A DNA stretch of 64,000 nt from Alloascoidea africana (taxonomy: Eukaryota; Ascomycota; Alloascoideomycetes; Alloascoideales; Alloascoideaceae). Position 1 is the first letter of the stretch. Every line of letters begins with the position of its first letter. The translations under genes and the position numbers were made by a program. The DNA is taken from contig JAKTTT010000076.1 in NCBI GenBank assembly GCA_030581615.1, positions 1-64,000 on the forward strand. Direction: 5' to 3'. Below are positions 21,324-31,947 of this stretch, in pieces. Under the pieces are notes generated by a model. That model saw only the letters and a list, made by a program, of their open reading frames with translations. It had not been told where the DNA came from and made no database searches.

Positions 21324-21851
21324 ATGACGACTCATATTCCAGAGGGTAAGTGTATATCCAATGCGTAATCACATGTGAACGCTGTACTAACTGAGGACCC
21401 TGTTGTCACCTTTCTAGTTCTTTGGGCTCAGCGATCTAGTGCATCGCATGCAGAGAAAAATATCATCTACCTAAGTGTTATGACTCCAGATGCCGTGAAC
21501 CCTGAGATATCCTTAAACCCAAAAGCGCTATCCATAGAAACTGAGGGACTGCACAGCCAAATTTTCAAAGTCTCGATCGAGTTTTACAAAGATATTGTTC
21601 CGGATAAATCAAAATATCACATAACAGGAAGAGGAATTGTATTTGTTTTGCGAAAAAAGGAGCAACAGCTGGAGTATTGGCCAAGATTGACAAAACAAAA
21701 GGTGAAATTGCATTATATACATACAGACTTTGACAAATGGATCGATGAAGATGAGCAAGAGGTAAAGGCTACAGACCCAGGCTTGAACCTTAATGGTGTG
21801 GACATGTCACAGTTCGAAGAGTTGAGCAAGTTGACAAGTGCATCCAAATAA
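21324..21851 (+). CDS. SBA1: Hsp90 co-chaperone Sba1/p23, one intron
   Basis: Two exons (21324-21345 and 21418-21851) give 151 aa. The 72-nt intron runs GTAAGT to TAG with branch TACTAAC. The 22-nt first exon supplies MTTHIPE and the splice completes the Val codon of VLWAQRSS, the signature start of the p23/CS domain. Other CS-domain blocks are KNIIYLSV, the Trp motif LEYWPRLTKQK and the acidic DFDKWIDEDEQE near the C-terminus. p23 stabilises the ATP-bound closed state of Hsp90 in the cytosol and nucleus. Without the first exon the apparent frame would start in intron sequence. Confidence 0.93.
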
Positions 21852-22113
21852 CAACCTTTCTAGTTCCAAGTACAATTCCTATACAAATGATTACTGATGA
21901 CACAAAATTCTTATGATCTTGTTTTACTGTTTTATCATATAGCCTGCCGATACCTTTTTAATTTACTCATCTGTTTCTACTATCAAACATGGCCAAACGG
22001 ACTACTTTGTAAATGGGATTGTAGTCGTATTGTGAAAGCAGTTCTCAGCTGTATGAATAGATTGAACTACTGAAAACATCCAGAATAAACCTTAATGTGA
22101 TTTCTATCTAACA

Positions 22114-24006
22114 CTATCGGGATTTAAATGACTTTAACGGATTGACTTTTTTCCTTCCCCCCATTTTCCCCTTGTTGAACCTTCCTTTTCGAATTCGGTG
22201 GTTAGAGCCTCTTACAGAAGTGACAGTGTTCTTCTTGATGGTTTGAGAATTAGGCATCAAGTACTCTGGCACTCTCTTTAGGTGATGTTGGATTCTAGAG
22301 GGATGCAGTTCTTTATCGTGTCTCAGACTAACCAGATCTGTCGGGTTCTCCTCAAAATGTCTCTTTAATTTATCACTTGCAAGCAGTTCTTGTTTGATTT
22401 CCTTAACTCTCGCTTCTTTGATTGCTACCTTTGTAACAGCTCTGAAAGCATCTTCCATTCTATATCTAAATCCTTCCACTTGTGACATGTCAAACTGATA
22501 TGGTTCTAAATTCGCGCCTAGTTTTTCCTGTTTCTTCATTATTCGAGCAATTATCTTTTCGTCGCGCTTAGCACTTTCTAAAGACGACGCTCTATGTGTT
22601 CCCCATTGATCTTTTGGTACCACAAAAGACAAGGCGGTTCCAGACTTTCCAGCTCTAGCTGTTCTTCCTATTCTATGCGTGTATGCTTTCGAAGTAGTAG
22701 GAAGGTCAAAATTCAATACACAGGCCACATTCTTAAAATCAATTCCTCTTGAAATCCCATACTCTGCATCTTTCTCAACTCTGAATCCTTTGGCTTTTTT
22801 ATTCTTTTGAGTTGCTGTACTTTGAGCAGGAGTTGTCAATTCCTCTTCCATTTTAGTATCGCCTTCATTGTCTTGGATAGTGGATTCAGCAGTTTTCAGA
22901 GAAGATTCATCTGGCTTATCGCTTGCTATGTTACTGCTTCCCTCAAGCTGGGATATCTGTGCTTCTTCCTCTTCTTTGATCTTTTCAGCTTCGTCTTCCT
23001 CTCTCATCGAAACATTATCGCTTTCATCAGTTGCAATAAGCAGAGTGTAGACATGCTTGTTAAACTCATCCACTATATGCAATCGAGATCTGATAGGAAG
23101 CTCTGAATTAAGCATACAGCTTCTTATTCCAAATTGCTCAAAAAATAATTTCAAGCGGTAACCTCGATCAATGTCATTAACAAATATGATAGTTTTTCCC
23201 TTGATCAAATGTAGCTTGAAAATGACATACGCCAGCAGAAATTTGTCCAACTCAGAGCATTTGACATAATACTGGAGTAGTTTACTCTTTTCGTCTTCGT
23301 TGGAAATCTGGAGTACAGAAGCATTCCTTCCACAAAACTTTTCTTTGAGTTGTGAAACCTCATCCGTCAAAGTTGCTGATAGTAGCCAGGTTTGTAAGGT
23401 CTTTTTGACTGGCAACACCGTTGAAAGTTCATTAAGATCGTTGTCATGGCCATAGGATATAACTAAATCGGCTTCATCCACAACAAAGTACTTTAGCTTA
23501 GAGATGTTTAGTGCATTTTGACGTATTTGTGTTAACGCTCTTGTGGGGGTCGCTACTACAATATCAGGATCTTGCTCCAACAGAGATTGTATCACTTTCT
23601 CTGAAGCCTTCGTTCCAATATTCACAACTTTGATCAGCTTTCCACAGTATGCTGTCAGGTTGTCGAATAGTTTTGCGACTTGCTCTGATAACTCTCTTGT
23701 AGGGACCAGAATTAACGCTTTGACAGACTTCTCCAAGTCACCTGAACCCTTTTCAAAAAGAATTGACTGAATTATAGGAATTCCATATGCTGCAGTTTTG
23801 CCAGATCCTGTCCTTGCTCGAGCAATTATATCTTGCTTATCATTTATTGCCAAAGGAATAGCTTTGGCTTGAACTGGTGTAGGTTTGGTGAACTTCAAAT
23901 GATTCAGTGCCTGTTGTAACCGAGGATCCAGATTGAACGACTCGAAAGTTAATGCTTCATCCCCTCCCTCTGCAGAACTCTCAGAGTTCTTTTCTTTCTT
24001 AGTCAT
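22114..24006 (-). CDS. DBP9: DEAD-box RNA helicase Dbp9
   Basis: 630 aa, starting MTKKEKNSE. Helicase motifs in order: Q motif with FNLDPRL and PTPVQ (25-46), motif I ARTGSGKT (64-71), Ia PTREL, VDEAD (176-180), SAT (210-212), and motif VI HRIGRTARAG (444-453). An acidic, low-complexity insert of about 80 residues (330-412) interrupts the second RecA domain, as is typical of Dbp9. A basic C-terminal tail ends the protein. Dbp9 acts in the nucleolus in early 60S ribosome assembly. A PAC-like GATGAGCT lies 40 bp upstream of the start (24046-24053), in keeping with ribosome-biogenesis control, although closer to the ATG than usual. Confidence 0.93.
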   Translation of the reverse strand: MTKKEKNSESSAEGGDEALTFESFNLDPRLQQALNHLKFTKPTPVQAKAIPLAINDKQDIIARARTGSGKTAAYGIPIIQSILFEKGSGDLEKSVKALILVPTRELSEQVAKLFDNLTAYCGKLIKVVNIGTKASEKVIQSLLEQDPDIVVATPTRALTQIRQNALNISKLKYFVVDEADLVISYGHDNDLNELSTVLPVKKTLQTWLLSATLTDEVSQLKEKFCGRNASVLQISNEDEKSKLLQYYVKCSELDKFLLAYVIFKLHLIKGKTIIFVNDIDRGYRLKLFFEQFGIRSCMLNSELPIRSRLHIVDEFNKHVYTLLIATDESDNVSMREEDEAEKIKEEEEAQISQLEGSSNIASDKPDESSLKTAESTIQDNEGDTKMEEELTTPAQSTATQKNKKAKGFRVEKDAEYGISRGIDFKNVACVLNFDLPTTSKAYTHRIGRTARAGKSGTALSFVVPKDQWGTHRASSLESAKRDEKIIARIMKKQEKLGANLEPYQFDMSQVEGFRYRMEDAFRAVTKVAIKEARVKEIKQELLASDKLKRHFEENPTDLVSLRHDKELHPSRIQHHLKRVPEYLMPNSQTIKKNTVTSVRGSNHRIRKGRFNKGKMGGRKKVNPLKSFKSR

Positions 24007-27000
24007 GCTTATTTTGTTCCGGAATTACTTGTTATAGAGCCTGAAGATGAGCTTTTCAAAGTTCAAAAAAAAAAATGAGATGCTGATAATGTTACCCGGA
24101 ATTATACTTGCCCTAAACTTTTGCTTCAAAACTATCGGCGAGGCTATCATCTACCTAGTAATATGGAAACAAAGGTTATATACACCCACTAGATCTAGAA
24201 AGTTGATGCTTTTCTTTAATTAAGAGGTTGAATATGTTTTTTTGAAGTCGGGGTATATTTTTACTTATGAAACAATCCATAACATTAACTCTTGGGTTGG
24301 TGCTAGGTTCATCAGATTCAACACAAGTGAACCATATTGACAAATTCAAAAAGAAATACCTTATACCCAAATCCATCAAATGATATCAGAGAGGAAGTTT
24401 CTGGTGAACTATATCCTTGCGTGAATGTAATAATCAATATGATTACAGCCCAAACCTTTGAGCTGGTCCTACTATTGTTCGTGCCAATTAATGTGGAAGG
24501 CAAATGCCTGCTTGCACTAGTCGACATCGGATCACAGTAAACATCTTAAGAGACGACATCGCCAAATAGCTCAGTCTCAAGAGTGCCGTGAGTCCAGTGG
24601 TAGTAGCATACGGCAATTACACAACGGCAACAGCCTCATGGAAAGGATATGTCGAGTTCGAAATCAATGGAAGATACTAAGTCTCGGACATTTACTAACT
24701 AACGAGCCCTGTACATTGAATTCAAATACAACTACCGTGTTTTTCAAGAAATACCGAGTGAGAATGTCAAACCATAAGGAATTGGCCGTCTGTAAAAGAA
24801 AAGAAGCAAACGTAGATAGAGGAAGACCTGCGATACCAAGAACCTTACACAAATCTATTCGACTTACTCAAGCAACCTAAACCGACAGGCACTGAACACT
24901 GTGAGTGTTCGTGTTAGCGATGAAATATCTTATCTGTCAAAAGATGAAGAGAAGAAAGCAGAACAATAAATCCAGAATCTATGGGTAACTATATATAGTG
25001 ACACTGTCATTTATCACATCCTGATGTGCCTACTACAAGGGAAGGCAGCCAGCTGACGAGTCGTTTCTGATCAAAACCAACTAGCTCGTCACAAAGGCGT
25101 CGCAGAAGGATTTTGGAAAGCAATGATGAGGACTTCGGGTAGAATTGTTGACATTGTCGCAACAAGGTTTTGAGCAGCAGAGAGTTTCGGTTTCGTGGAA
25201 CATCGACACCAGTATAATGTGAATATATAAAGGAGGAATATCCCCAACTATATCGTCAATACTCAAGATACTCATTATTTCTTAAACGTCATCCTCCTCA
25301 GCAGCAAGCGACTTGAGGACGTATCTTCAATAGCATTGTCGTTCACTGGAAGAATGTCATGAAACCAGCAGGAATACCGTTAATGATCAAATCCACCACA
25401 AGTCGTGATATTGAACGAGATTCGAGGATTCTAACGTGCAGTTTTGTGTATAATCAGCAATAAGGCTGGCTGATTCAGATGGCATGTACCGGCAAGGACA
25501 AGAGCACTGCACCGAACTGTAATGAATAATTAAGAAATACTAAAAATGATAACTAATTTCACAGCCTGGTAACACAATTAGGACTGGAAATTCTACAAAG
25601 TGCAAGTGAAAACGGTTGCCTCTATGCCAGACCAAGGTCATGAGATAGTCTTTCTCCTCGTGACCCTATTCTTCCGATTCTCTTACTCCACAATCTTCTT
25701 AGAAGTACTTGTTTTGGGGATATCTCACAGGCTAATTTTTGTGCGTCTAGCAGAAATGGACAATTTAGCAGCCTTTTTCTAATGCTCTTGGTTGTAATTC
25801 TCTGGAGATCTGGTTCTACACCGTACATACCCAGATCGTCATTACTTTGCACCGTATTATAGTCCGAGAATTTACTAACCCTAATTCACTGAATTCTGTA
25901 GAAAATGTTTTTCATTATGTCCTGTCTTCAAAAGATTCTGACAAGTTTAAAATATTATAGTGATTGGCTTTAATCCAGATCGCTCTCAAGAAGCAGCAAG
26001 AAATGACCAGTGCTGTTAAGATTTTTCAACTTGCTACTGTTTAGAGAATGACTATTTGCTCCTGGGTATTCTTTGATATTCAAAGGGATCAGCAACTGAT
26101 AATTGATCACTTGCCATGATTGCCAGTTTGTTTTGTAGGACAAATAATAGAAGCCTTGATGCTTGAATTGAATCTTGCAATTGTTCTTGAGTAACCGATA
26201 TATGCGAGTATCTCCTTTTCGATATTATCATTACAGCTAATGAATAACTACCCACAGACTCCTGGCTGAGGGATAGTAATCCAACTTCTTCTAAGTGGCG
26301 GAGGAAAGGGAATTAGGATGCAGTTATCTGAAAACAGTCTTCGATAATTGAGAAAATTCTTACGGCGTTTGTGTTTCTCATTCAGCTTCCTGAAATTTAC
26401 CTGAGGCTGACTTTCCGAAATAATTTTTATTGTTTGTGTCTTAATAAACGGGAATTGTGGCGCTGACGTAAATATAGCTTGTATTACTGCTGATCGATTT
26501 GATATGGTCAGAACCATGGTGCTAATGCGATTAAACCGTTGCTAGAGTGTAAAAACCTGCATCCATGCCCATATTTGATAGATTTGTTTCAACAGGAACA
26601 ATTTCATTGAATGGATATCGTTATATACGCTGGAAGAGGCTTACGTTCAATTATTTGAAGCCTTAAAGCCCAGTCATAAGATAGTCGTTTTCCGCCGTCA
26701 CAGTAAAAGGCCACTCACATGCATATCCGAACAAAAATCATTCAAAGTATGAAGCAGTAATAATCATTGTAAGAAGTAAATGTGGCATGTTCGGGAGATT
26801 CTGTCAAGAACGGGGCGATATTATATTTTAGAAAAGTAGAAGCCACAATAGATTGTGTTTTTTCAAGTATTTCTCTATTCATCTAGCTATGTCAGGGGGA
26901 CGGTCGACAATTACATAAATGAATAGAAGCGACGCACAGTCTCTTTTTTTCTCTTTTGGCTTGACTTGGAACCATAGCAAGTTTTGTGGTCAACAAACAG

Positions 27001-27077
27001 GAGCTTACAGAAACACTGGGCTCTCTTAAACAAGAAATCATTGCGCCATTTTACTTCTATTTTCAAGCAGACCAGTT
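24007..27077. other. 3-kb accessory intergenic region with retroelement debris
   Basis: No intact host gene. The left part holds a degraded Ty3/Gypsy-like protease region, listed separately. Short coding-like scraps continue to about 25300, and the rest is AT-rich sequence with no recognised feature. The last ~200 bp should be the promoter of the downstream transporter. Confidence 0.5.
24330..24700 (+). mobile_element. fossil Ty3/Gypsy-like gag-pol fragment (protease region)
   Basis: A short coding-like stretch reads LLLFVPINVEGKCLLALVDIGS, which resembles the catalytic turn and flanks of a retroviral-type aspartic protease in Ty3/Gypsy elements. Flanking sequence is compatible with the neighbouring pol region but too decayed to place. 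No LTRs bound it. It is clearly broken, with several breaks within 400 bp, and looks old. Family assignment rests on the protease pattern alone. Confidence 0.45.
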
Positions 27078-28688
27078 ATGGGTTTTCTTAGTTCTGGAAA
27101 CTATAGTAATGTATATTTAAAGATCAAGTTCCTGATATTCAACAATGGTGGTTCAGAAGAGTCTCGTTCCCTATTAAGAATGAACCTAGATGCTGAAGTC
27201 GCGCATCAGTCAACAACACGGGATTCAGAGAATCTCGAGTCCCTTCCCAGCAAAGCAAACGTAAAAAAAATTTCACTTTTCAAAAGGATATTCTGGTATG
27301 ATGATCCTAACCAGACACCAGAAGAAGCGGCCTTGGTGAAAAGACTAGACATCTTTTTGTTGGTGTGGGCCTGTGCATCAGCCTGTATCAAGGAAATTGA
27401 CCAAGGAAACTATGTGAATGCCTATGTTTCTGGAATGAAGGAGGAGCTGGGAATGAAAGGAAAAGATTACAACTGGTTGAATTCTTACTTCACAATTGGT
27501 TACTCAATTGCCCTCATACCTTCACAGTTGATGTTGATGAAGACTAGCCCTCGATATTGGCTCCCATCTTTAGAGTTTGTTTGGGGGATATTGACTTCCC
27601 TATGCGCTCTTCCTAAAAGTGTGAACGGATTATACCCATTGAGGTTCTTTATGGGCATGTTAGAGGCCTCCTCTTGGCCTGGAATATCGTATGTGCTAAT
27701 TAATTGGTATCAAGAAGAAGAACTGGCTACACGGAATGCAATATACGCAGCAGCTGGGATATCTGGTTCAATATTCATTTCGTTTATGCAAGCAGCAATT
27801 CACCATTCTTTAGATGGCCATCGCTTTGCAGGTCATCCAATATCTGGGTGGAGATGGATGTTTATTATCAATGGTGTCATGACTCTTGTGGTGGCAATTT
27901 GGGGCTTTTTCGTTGTGCCCGATTCTCCATTTGATAAACGTGGCGCAGTTTGGATGAAGCCAGAAGAGATTGAAGTTGGTAAAAAAAGATTAAAGAAACG
28001 AAATGTTTATGCTTTGAGTGCCCTTAACTGGAAAGAATTAATGGGGACCTTTTGTGACTATAAGGTATGGGTTTTTATACTTGGTTACGTTCCTTGGGCA
28101 TGGGGACTGTTGGTGACAGCTTATTTTCAGCTATTTCTGAAAGCCGAGACTCTTCCAAATGGAGAGAAACGTTATACAATTGCTGAGGTCAATATAATTC
28201 CGATTGGAGGGTACTCTATATCTCTACTCACTGTTATAGCTTTTGGAAGATTTGCTGACTTGACTGGCAAGAAAAGATTAACTATAGTAGTTCAGCAAGT
28301 GATTGCAATTGCAGGTTCAATAGTGTTGGCTGCTTGGCCAAAAAGTTTGGAATTGAAGCTCTCTGCCATTTTTATTCTTCATGCTATACGAGCAACCGGT
28401 CCAATCCACATGTCTTTACTGCCAACGGTATTTAACATTAGTCCACAAACCAGAGCTGTGGTTATTGGCATGGCTGTTACTTTGGTTTATGCGAACAACA
28501 GTTGGATGCCTCTTTTCATTTGGCCCGCTGACGATGCACCCAACTATAAATATGGATACAAGATTGCTTGTGTTTTTCATTTTGTCGCATTAATAGGGTG
28601 CTTGTGGTTCTACAAGATATACCAGAAAGCAAGGATAGAGAGATCCAAAGAAGTGAAAGAAAATGAAATGGAAAGTTCGATATTATGA
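27078..28688 (+). CDS. MFS transporter, Dal5/Vht1/Fen2/Seo1 (anion:cation symporter) family
   Basis: 536 aa from the first ATG. A second ATG at 27180 (MNLDAEVAH) would give 502 aa and a more usual hydrophilic N-terminus, and may be the real start. The family signature is clear: FWYDDPNQTPEEAALVKRLD before TM1, DQGNYVNAYVSGMKEELGM after it, WLNSYFTIGYSIALIPSQL, FFMGMLEASSWPG and GWRWMFIINGVMT. About 12 membrane segments are expected. Members carry allantoate, nicotinate, biotin, pantothenate or small peptides across the plasma membrane, and the substrate cannot be read from sequence. It lies alone between two blocks of retroelement debris, the usual setting of recently gained or lost nutrient permeases. 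Confidence 0.88.
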   Translation: MGFLSSGNYSNVYLKIKFLIFNNGGSEESRSLLRMNLDAEVAHQSTTRDSENLESLPSKANVKKISLFKRIFWYDDPNQTPEEAALVKRLDIFLLVWACASACIKEIDQGNYVNAYVSGMKEELGMKGKDYNWLNSYFTIGYSIALIPSQLMLMKTSPRYWLPSLEFVWGILTSLCALPKSVNGLYPLRFFMGMLEASSWPGISYVLINWYQEEELATRNAIYAAAGISGSIFISFMQAAIHHSLDGHRFAGHPISGWRWMFIINGVMTLVVAIWGFFVVPDSPFDKRGAVWMKPEEIEVGKKRLKKRNVYALSALNWKELMGTFCDYKVWVFILGYVPWAWGLLVTAYFQLFLKAETLPNGEKRYTIAEVNIIPIGGYSISLLTVIAFGRFADLTGKKRLTIVVQQVIAIAGSIVLAAWPKSLELKLSAIFILHAIRATGPIHMSLLPTVFNISPQTRAVVIGMAVTLVYANNSWMPLFIWPADDAPNYKYGYKIACVFHFVALIGCLWFYKIYQKARIERSKEVKENEMESSIL

Positions 28689-29985
28689 CCATGTATTGGA
28701 CATCTTTAGAAATGCGTGTTGTGCTAAGAAAACTGGGAGAGAGAGATTTTTTAATTAATCATGATCATTTTTCAATGTTTTTTAACACGAAGCTTCAGAA
28801 ACTGCTATGACACATCACTTGATATCTTTCCGAAATGTTGGAGGATATGTTTCAAAGTAGAATTGTAACTATCGCTTGTGTCTCATTTCCCTTTATTCTG
28901 AATGTATAATGGCTCAAGACAGACATTACTTTTGGGGACCATCTGTGATTGTAACCACTTGTTATATGGTTGATCTGGTAACTTTTCACAAAGCCTAGAA
29001 GTAAATAGCAAGTTGTAGTCAATCTATTCTCTTAATGTTACTTTAGCTCTCAGATAAAGTAAATGTTTAGTTGCTAGTAGCTGTCATTGTACGAATATGT
29101 AAAGAAGGCTTGTTTCCCTACTGAAGAAAAAAAGATCAATTCGCACTATTTCTGTCTATTTACATAGTAATACAAATTAGATTCTACCTTGAAGCAACAC
29201 TATCATATAGAGGTTGTGTCAAAACTGCTTTACCTTTTCTTTGATCTTGGGATGGATCATATCTCAACTGAAAATCGGTCCCGCGCCAACCATTGAAGGG
29301 AATAATGCAATCATTTTTCAATATTGTCACTTATATTATAGAACAGATGCTCCTAGTACAAGACTTCTACCTCCTTATACTGGTAATTATCGTCATCCTT
29401 GTAGAACCTCTAAACAAAAGGTTTTTAGTCAATATTAGAACCTATAAAAGTATTCCTTTGAATACTGCCGGTCTAAACGTTCTTACATTAACTTTGTCCC
29501 AAATAGCCCTTGATAATCAGCAAGAATTCATGCTTTGTGTACCTGGATGTCATCTTGTTCACATTCATCTGGCAATGTCAATGCCGTGCGGAAGTATGCC
29601 TTGATCGCCCAATGTTAGATGTCAATGAACTGGTATGAAGCATGAAGTACATGCTGTTTAGGGCCGGGACTTGTCACCTTTTGACAGCTTTCTTGAGTTG
29701 CTTCCACGCGTTTACCTGATTTCTCTCCAAACGCATATCAAACGCTGTTCTTCAGAAGCTCGTATAGTGATGCCAATTAAGCATAAACTGGAATATATGA
29801 AGGACTACAAAGTCGCTTAGCTCACACAAGACTAGAACACAAAAGGAAAGGTTTAGTTGATAGTTACGAATATATAAGGAAAAGACTTGTCCCCTTCTAG
29901 TGAAAAGGCCAAGTTCAGTTTAGACTGTTATTTGTACTTTAAGAATGCAAACCACATTCTATATTGAAGACATAACCCACTGCAG
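28689..29985. other. intergenic, nothing firmly recognised
   Basis: AT-rich sequence. The stretch 29050-29160 (…aagaaggcttgtttccctac…) resembles 29860-29920 (…ggaaaagacttgtccccttc…), both followed by a row of small T-rich tracts, so it may hold diverged LTR copies. This is not certain. Confidence 0.35.
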
Positions 29986-29989
29986 CCTA

Positions 29990-30430
29990 GTAACAAGAAA
30001 GAATTGCAGAGATTTCTTGGCTTAACAACCTATATCTCCGCTTATATTCCAGCGTATGCAGAAATAGCAGAACCTCTTCACATGTTGCTCAAAAAGAACG
30101 TCAAGTACGTTTTTACTGACGAACATGTCAAAGCATGGGAACAACTGAAGAAGGCAGTCCAGAATTGCGTAGCTTTAACTACGTTCAATCCTCGACTTCC
30201 GATTAAGCATTACTGCAAAAGACATCGCAAGGTGAGTGGATGCCAATTGGATTTCGCGCGACAACTCTGAATAGCATCCACTCACCTTGCGATGTCTTTT
30301 GCAGTAATGCTGCTCCAACACTGTTATTGGAAGCGTCGCAACATAACTTAATCGGAAGTTGTGGATTGAACGTAGTTAAAGCTACGCAATTCTGGACTGC
30401 CTTCTTCAGTTGTTCCCATGTACGAATTTT
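29990..30430. mobile_element. fossil Ty3/Gypsy RT-RNase H fragment duplicated head to head
   Basis: The plus strand carries a coding-like stretch with RFLGLTTYISAYIPAYAEIA and a following WEQLKKAV, diagnostic of the reverse transcriptase to RNase H connection in Ty3/Gypsy pol. A second, diverged copy of part of it lies immediately downstream on the minus strand. The arms are about 30134-30243 and 30274-30420 and share long near-identical blocks around a ~30-bp spacer. The element is broken in both copies, with no bounding LTR pair. The arms are still very similar, so the inversion is probably younger than the original insertion. Confidence 0.8.
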
Positions 30431-30572
30431 GATTCTTACTCCTTATTCCGAAAGAATATTTGGTGACATGTGTAAAAAGGATACTGATGATGTATATTTA
30501 AAGTTTCTGTAGCTTCTTTGTTCTTTTCTAGTTACCTTGCAAATTTTATGAAACAAACCAGGACAGAGGTTC

Positions 30573-30822
30573 TGTTCTCTCAACTCAAGTTTATGGTTCA
30601 GATGATTGATATTAAGTAGCTTAAAGAAGAAGAAAACTAAACTTATAAACAATGTTCAATTTATACTCTTTGGCTTCAGTCACATTATCACACCATTCTT
30701 GAATACGCAGGGCCTTTTGTTAATAAGAATCACAATTCTTACAGAGCATTTTTAATTTTCTTCTTCTTTAAGCTACTTAATGTTAATCATCTGAGCTATA
30801 AACTTGAGAGTTCAGGACAGAG
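30573..30822. repeat. nested inverted repeat of LTR-end-like sequence
   Basis: The segment around 30578-30632 (…gattgatattaagtagctta…) recurs inverted at about 30752-30808 (…taagctacttaatgttaatc…). Separately, GGACAGAGGTTCTGTTCTC occurs in the same orientation at 30561-30579 and 30815-30833. This pattern fits repeated insertion and rearrangement of LTR ends. The purine-rich GGACAGAGG before TGTTCT resembles a polypurine tract. Confidence 0.5.
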
Positions 30823-30826
30823 GTTC

Positions 30827-31123
30827 TGTTCTCCAAAACTCTCTGAGAGAACCAGCGAGGCCGGGCCCATGGAATCACATAGAACATTCATTGAGTGACA
30901 TCGGTAACTCATTTTAACAATTTTTAGGCTTCTTTCTATTTCTTTTGTTTACTTTTACTTTATTTCTGGAATCTTCTTTGTCTTTGTTATTTTACATAGC
31001 GCTATATAAAGGAGGGTTCCCTCTCTAGATAGAAGGGGGGACAGGAGACTAGACACGATCCTTTTTACTTAATTTTCCTAAGAATTTCCCTCTGAATCAA
31101 CCAGAACCAGAACCGTATTAACA
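30827..31123 (+). mobile_element. LTR-like segment (TGTT...AACA), fossil
   Basis: About 297 bp with TGTT/AACA ends, preceded by a purine-rich GGACAGAGG tract. It has a promoter-like TATATAAAGG (31004-31013) roughly 115 bp before the right end. These are features of a yeast retrotransposon LTR. No target-site duplication was found, so it may be one end of a larger broken element. Family is uncertain; the adjacent Ty3/Gypsy pol debris makes that the first guess. Confidence 0.5.
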
Positions 31124-31162
31124 ATAGGATGGAGGTCCATTTTATTGTTATTACACGTACAC

Positions 31163-31467
31163 TGTAAGAGGAATGCCTGGCAGGATTCTCTTACTCACGG
31201 GGGAACAGGGCTCAAATCTCAAGATATCCTCGGCAACTTAGAATCAAGAAGAAAATGTATTTAGTATCGAGTCCCCTCCTAAGACTCAGGGAGAAAAGGC
31301 CTCCATATATAGTGCTAGAAACTATGAAAGCAACTAAAGGATTATTAGAATAACCGCTTGTAGTTACTGAATGTGAACTAAGACAAGAGAATGGTAACTG
31401 AGAGCGAATGTGAGAATGAGAAGCTAAATCTAACTAATCTGAGGTTAAGAGGATCATTTCTCTTTCA
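31163..31467 (+). mobile_element. solo LTR with 5-bp target-site duplication
   Basis: 305 bp beginning TGTAAGAG and ending CTCTTTCA, an imperfect terminal inverted repeat. The 5-bp repeat TACAC flanks it at 31158-31162 and 31468-31472. A TATATA box sits about 160 bp before the right end. A 5-bp duplication and TG...CA ends are those of integrase-inserted LTR elements, and absence of internal sequence marks a solo LTR left by recombination. It lies ~390 bp upstream of tRNA-Ser, a common landing zone of yeast retrotransposons. Confidence 0.65.
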
Positions 31468-31853
31468 TACACTGTAAGAAAACCTACTGAGCCAGATCTT
31501 CTGGATGTGATGTTACTTCAGAATACGCAATCATGTGGCACGAAGTGTTTGTTTGAAAGAGAGCCTGCACCGTGGTAGCATCTTCAGTAGCAAGACCTTA
31601 ATATTCAGTAAGAAGAATATCGATGTGGTTTTAGGTATATTCAGGATAATGTATAGTTGATTTAGATTTTATGGAGGCACTACTTAAATTCCTGACAAAG
31701 CCAAAGCAGGATTACAAAGAGAATGACAATCCATTATGAGTCCTGTGCTATCACGGACGAGCATGTTAGAATATAGGCCTATATAATATAAACAACTCAA
31801 ACAAAATAGAAATAGGACCTTGAAATTCCTTGATTTCAAAAATCTAAAAAATT

Positions 31854-31947
31854 GACAGGCTGTCCGAGTGGTTAAGGAGATTGACTTGAATAAATTCATG
31901 TTATCAATTGGGCTTTGCCCGCGTAGGTTCGAATCCTGCGTCTGTCG
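31854..31947 (+). tRNA. tRNA-Ser (anticodon UGA) with a 12-nt intron
   Basis: A 94-nt class II tRNA gene. Acceptor GACAGGC pairs with GTCTGTC, with discriminator G typical of tRNA-Ser. The anticodon stem ATTGA/TCAAT encloses 19 nt, seven for the loop CTTGA.. and about 12 for an intron just 3' of the anticodon. A long variable arm (TGGGCTTTGCCC) and T arm GTAGG-TTCGAAT-CCTGC follow. UGA reads UCA and other UCN serine codons. Upstream sequence is full of LTR debris, as often seen around yeast tRNA genes. Confidence 0.93.

Noticed and set aside
25060-25300. Possible integrase-like remnant
   Set aside because: Too short and degraded to assign; left within the accessory region description.
29214-29604. 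Overlapping frames downstream of the MFS gene
   Set aside because: No known domain, and likely chance in AT-rich sequence.
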